In this document: positions 60,698 to 64,000 of the stretch, piece after piece
How the letters are laid out: every line of letters begins with the position of its first letter
Position numbering within the stretch: position 1 is the first letter of the stretch
DNA from: Carettochelys insculpta
Taxonomy: Eukaryota; Chordata; Testudines; Carettochelyidae
Assembly: GCF_033958435.1 (NCBI RefSeq)
Contig: NC_134152.1
Coordinates: 9,906,001-9,970,000 of the forward strand
Direction of reading: 5' to 3'
DNA length: 64,000 nucleotides
Translations under genes and position numbers: made by a program
Notes under the pieces: model-generated
What the model was told of the DNA's origin: nothing
Database searches by the model: none
What the model saw: the letters and a program-made list of their open reading frames with translations, nothing else

Positions 60698-62122
60698 TCA
60701 GCCTCTTTTACTGGCGGGTGTACAGGGTCCAAGACTCACTGCCGTAAAGGAGGGTGCTGAGGATGCAGGCTCTGTAGATTTGCGTTTGGTGTGGGTGTAC
60801 AACTTGATGTTATTCCACACTGTCTCGCTGAATCTGAACAGAGTCATGGCTGCTTTTCCCATCCTTCTATTCAGCTCAGACTCCAATGACAGGGTGTCAG
60901 TGATGGTGGACCCAAAGTAAACAAATTCATGGATGACATCTAACGAATAGTTGTCAATGCTGATTGATGGAGAATCAGCAACGTCCTGAGCAAGTACATT
61001 TGTCTTCTTTAGGCTGATGGAAAGCCCAAAGTCCTTGCATGCTTTGGAGAACCGATCCATCAGTTTCTGAAGCTGGTCTTCTGTGTGTGACACTACAGCA
61101 GCATCATCTGTGAACAGCAAATCTCTGATGAGGACTTCCTGCACCTTGGATTTATGTTTCAGCCTTGCAAGATTAAACAGTTTCCCATCAGATCTTGTGT
61201 GCAAAAAGATGCCCTCTGTTGAAGATGCAAAGGTGTGCTTCAGGAGGAGTGTGAAGAAGATCCTGAACAATGTCAGCGCAAGGAAGCATCCTTGTTTGAT
61301 CCTGCTCCTGATGCTGAAAACATCTGATAATGTGCTGTCATATTGGATAGTCCCTCTCATGTCTTCATGGAAAGACTGGATCATCTTGAGTAACCGTGGT
61401 GGACAGCCTATTTTGTGGAGAAGTTTGAACAGTCCATCCCTGCTGACCAAGTCGAAGGCCTTGGTTAGGTCGATGAAGGCAATATAGAGTGGCTTCCTCT
61501 GCTCCCTGTGTTTCTCCTGCAGCTGCCTCAGAGAGAAGACCGTGTCAACGGTAGATCTCTCTGCATGGAATCCACACTGTGATTCGGCATACATCCTCTC
61601 ACCAATCTTCTGGAGTCTGCTGAGGATGCCGCAAGTGAACACTTTACCAGTGATGCTTAGGAGGGAGATTCCATGGTAATTGTTGCAGTCGCTTCTGTCT
61701 CCTTTGTTCTTATACAAGGTTGCGATGTTAGCGTCGCATATGTCCTGTGGAACCTCTCCCTCTCTCCAGCACAGGCACAGTAGCTCATGTAGGGTTTCCA
61801 GGAGAGTGTCTGTGGCACACTTGATTACCTCTGGTGGTATACCATCCTGGCCCGGGGCCTTTCCTACTGCAGTGCTGTCGATGGCTTTCTTCAGTTCATC
61901 CACAGTTGGTTCCTGGTCCAGTTTGTCCATTACAGGTAGGAGCTCAATGGCATCAAGGGCTGTATCAGCCACAAAGTTCTCGCGTGAGTACAGCTCGGAG
62001 TAGTACTCGACCCAGCACTCCATCTGTTTGGCTTTGTCAGAGATGACATCACCAGATTTGGATTTCAGAGGTGCAGTCTTGTTCTGGGTGGGTCCTAATG
62101 CCTTCTTGATGCCCTCGTACAT
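60698..62122 (-). pseudogene. LINE reverse transcriptase region
   Basis: 474 codons open. RT motifs: GKAPGQDGIPPEVIK, NYHGISLLSITGKVF, AFIDLTKAFDLVSRDGL, IKQGCFLALTLF and the catalytic block LLFTDDAAVVSH, where the usual FADD reads FTDD. LFNLARLKHKSKVQEV lies before it, and the thumb-like LSLESELNRRMGKAAMTLFR after it. The frame end at 60698 is premature relative to the finger at 60192, indicating a frameshift. The alanine change may impair activity. Confidence 0.84.
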
Positions 62123-62141
62123 TCCCCTGAGATTACCAAAG

Positions 62142-62278
62142 TCAGCACTGGTCTGGATGCTGCTGCACAGCTTGGGCCAGTAGTTGTTGGCACAGTGCCT
62201 GGCTGTCTGCTGGACTGTTTTTCTGGCTGCTCTGAATGCTTGCAGGGTACTCTGGCTCGCCGAGCACTTGTACTCCAG
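62142..62278 (-). pseudogene. LINE ORF2 segment between endonuclease and RT, left of the insertion
   Basis: Minus-strand LEYKCSASQSTLQAF and RAARKTVQQTARHCA continue the protein started right of the DNA element (AIEKKRAALL at 62993-63030). Removing the insert and one CAG joins them in frame. Confidence 0.75.
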
Positions 62279-62989
62279 GGCTACGTCTACACGTGAAGCC
62301 TACATCGAAATAGATTATTTCGATGTAGCAACATCGAAATAGGCTATTTCGAAGAATAACGTCTACACATCCTCCAGGGCTGGCAACGTCGATGTTCAAC
62401 TTCGACGTTGCGCAGCACCACATCGAAATAGGCGCTGCGAGGGAACGTCTACACTCCAAAGTAGCACACATCGAAATAAGGGTGCCAGGCACAGCTGCAG
62501 ACAGGGTCACAGGGCGGACTCAACAGCAAGCCACTCCCTTAAAGGGCCCCTCCCAGACACAGTTGTACTAAACAACACAAGATACACAGAGCTGACAACT
62601 GGTTGCAGACCCTGTGCCTGCAGCATGGATCCCCAGCTGCCGCAGCAGCGGCCAGAAGCCCTGGGCTAAGGGCTGCTGCACACAGTGACCATAGAGCCCC
62701 GCAGGGGCTGGAGAGAGAGCATCTCTCAACCCCCCAGCTGATGGCTGCCATGGAGGACCCAGCAATTTCGACGTTGCGGGACGCAGATCGTCTACACGGT
62801 CCCTACTTCGACGTTGAACGTCGAAGTAGGGCGCTATTCCGATCCCCTCATGAGGTTAGGGACTTCGACGTCTCGCTGCCTAAAGTCGAAGTTAACTTCA
62901 AAATAGCGCCCGATGCGTGTAGCCGCAACGGGCGCTATTTCGAAGTTAGTGCCGCTACTTCGAAGTAGCGTGCACGTGTAGACACAGCT
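62279..62989. mobile_element. 711-bp Harbinger-type non-autonomous element, target duplication CAG
   Basis: Left end GGCTACGTCTACACGTGAAG, right end GTGCACGTGTAGACACAGCT. Internal inverted blocks: AACATCGAAATAGGC near 62329 and CAACGTCGATGTTCAACTTC near 62384; on the right TACTTCGACGTTGAACGTCG. The middle 250 bases are unrelated to the 436-bp MITEs. Flanked by CAG at 62276-62278 and 62990-62992 within a LINE ORF. Short frames inside have no domain. Confidence 0.82.
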
Positions 62990-64000
62990 CAGGAGTGCAG
63001 CACGCTTCTTTTCGATGGCTGGAATCATCTCATCGGAGTTAGCTTCGAGCCAGTCATTTGTGTTTCCGGCTCTTCTTCCAAACACCGACAAGGCCGTGTT
63101 GTAAATTGTATCCCTCAGATGCTGCCATCTGGATGTCACATTGGCACCCCCAGGGCTGCTGTGCAGATTCTCCTCGAGGGTCTCTTTGAACTTTTTGGCT
63201 CTCTCTGAGTTTGCCTTCTTTCTGGCATCAATGCGGGGCCTTCCAGTTGGTTTAGAGTGGTACAGCTTCTTGGGAATCACCTTGAGTTTGGAGCAAATTA
63301 GCGAGTGATCTGTTTCGCAGTTGGAACTATGATAGCTGCATGTCAGAAGGACATTTTTGAGGTTATCACATCTAGCGATGACCATGTCTAGTTGATGCCA
63401 GTGTTTCGAGTGTGGGTGTCTCCATGACACTCTGTGCTGTGGCTTGGTTTGGAAAAATGTGTTTGTGATGCACAGATTGTGGTACGTGCAAAGTTCGAGA
63501 AGACGCTGTCCATTTTCATTCATTTTTCCCACACCGAAGTGGCCTTAGCAGGAAGGCCATGAGTCACGATCGGCTCCAACTCTTGCACTGAAGTCACCCA
63601 AAATGTACAGTTGTTCGCAAGCAGGTATTTGCGCTATGGCAGCACTAAGCATGTCATAGAACTTGTCTTTTACTTCCGGTGTGGCGTACAGGGTTGGAGC
63701 GTAAGCGCTGATCAGGTGGACAGGACCGGCGCAAATGTGAAGTATGACCTGAAGAAGTCGTTCTGATCTGCCCATGACTAATTCCACCATCTGTAGAAGG
63801 GTGTTTCTGATGGCAAAGCCAACACCATACTCCCTGGGTTCTTCTTGGGCTTTACCCTGCCAGAAGAAGGTGTAGTCCTTTTCCTTTAGAGATCCCGAAT
63901 CTGCGAGTCACGTCTCTTGCAGAGCAGCAATGTCAACTTGGAGCCTCTTCAGTTCTTTATTGATGACAGTGGTCTTTCGGGTGTTCTGATGTTCTGAAGA
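62990..64000 (-). pseudogene. LINE endonuclease domain and linker
   Basis: The endonuclease part, in pieces: YTFFWQGKAQEEPREYGVGF near 63870-63810, VELVMGRSERLLQVILH and LISAYAPTLYATPEVKDKFY with LYILGDFSARVGADRDSW (63790-63545), then a TAG, then ENGQRLLELCTYHNLCITNT and HSKHWHQLDMVIARC, CETDHSLICSKLKV (63532-62993). Conserved Asp and His of the APE fold (GDFSARVG, WHQLDMV, TDHSLI) are visible. One in-frame stop separates the two pieces; the N-terminus lies beyond the window. Confidence 0.82.

Larger units (their letters stand above)
60118..64000 (-). mobile_element. APE-type LINE, minus strand, 5' end outside window
   Basis: Full-length-like from an endonuclease running off the right edge, through RT, to a C-terminal Cys-His finger and a 3' tail of TAC repeats (plus strand GTAGTAGTAGTAG at about 60118-60135). 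Same broad family as 33.6-36.4 kb but a different subfamily. A 711-bp DNA element is inserted at 62279-62989. Less decayed than the 33.6-kb copy, yet with several frame breaks. Confidence 0.85.

Overview
The window reads as nuclear DNA of a reptile, most likely a cryptodiran turtle. The evidence is the repeat set: a tRNA-derived SINE with recognisable A and B boxes of the tortoise Pol III type, several CR1 LINEs ending in the ATTCTATG-type tail, a DIRS element with the GTGGAGCACCCACGGGGACA terminal repeat, Penelope-like fragments and many palindromic DNA-transposon derivatives starting GGCTACGTCTACAC. Species cannot be named from sequence alone. I see no convincing host protein-coding exon; nearly everything recognisable is mobile DNA.

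Layout. 1-5372: right part of a DIRS-type tyrosine-recombinase retrotransposon with three open ORFs and its right-hand repeats. 5.9-6.7 kb: Penelope-like fragment (GIY-YIG end). 6.8-7.3 kb: palindromic MITE. 7.6-11.5 kb: two decayed CR1 copies, the first split by a palindromic element and a short Penelope-end insertion. 12-17 kb: mostly unrecognised sequence with small repeats. 17.2-20.5 kb: two more CR1 copies. 20.5-27.7 kb: largely unrecognised, with a Penelope tail and two DNA-element remnants. 27.7-30.6 kb: decayed PIF/Harbinger transposon on the minus strand. 32.3 kb: another Penelope piece. 33.6-36.4 kb: decayed APE-type LINE split by a MITE. 38.3-55.65 kb: a second PIF/Harbinger transposon on the plus strand, split by a complete endogenous retrovirus (38579-50914) and by an unrelated solo LTR (about 51.65-52.52 kb). 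56.85-57.07 kb: tortoise SINE. 58.5-59.04 kb: two small overlapping unrecognised ORFs. 59.1-60.1 kb: stacked MITEs. 60.1-64.0 kb: minus-strand LINE related to the one at 33.6 kb, split by a 711-bp DNA element.

The most notable object is the retrovirus. It is flanked by a 5-bp target duplication (CCTTT), has LTRs of 2692 bp that differ at one site found by eye, and has uninterrupted gag, pol and env. Its organisation is unusual: gag begins at the exact LTR/primer-site junction; Gag has no Cys-His zinc knuckle; Pol lies in a separate frame behind stop codons, so a simple Gag-Pol frameshift cannot make it; the LTR carries apparent splice donors and an acceptor downstream of its TATA box; and Env is gammaretrovirus-like (CWIC, furin site, CX6CC). 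Separate Pol and a knuckle-less basic Gag recall spumaviruses, whereas Env does not. The provirus looks very young. All statements about expression are inference from sequence signals.
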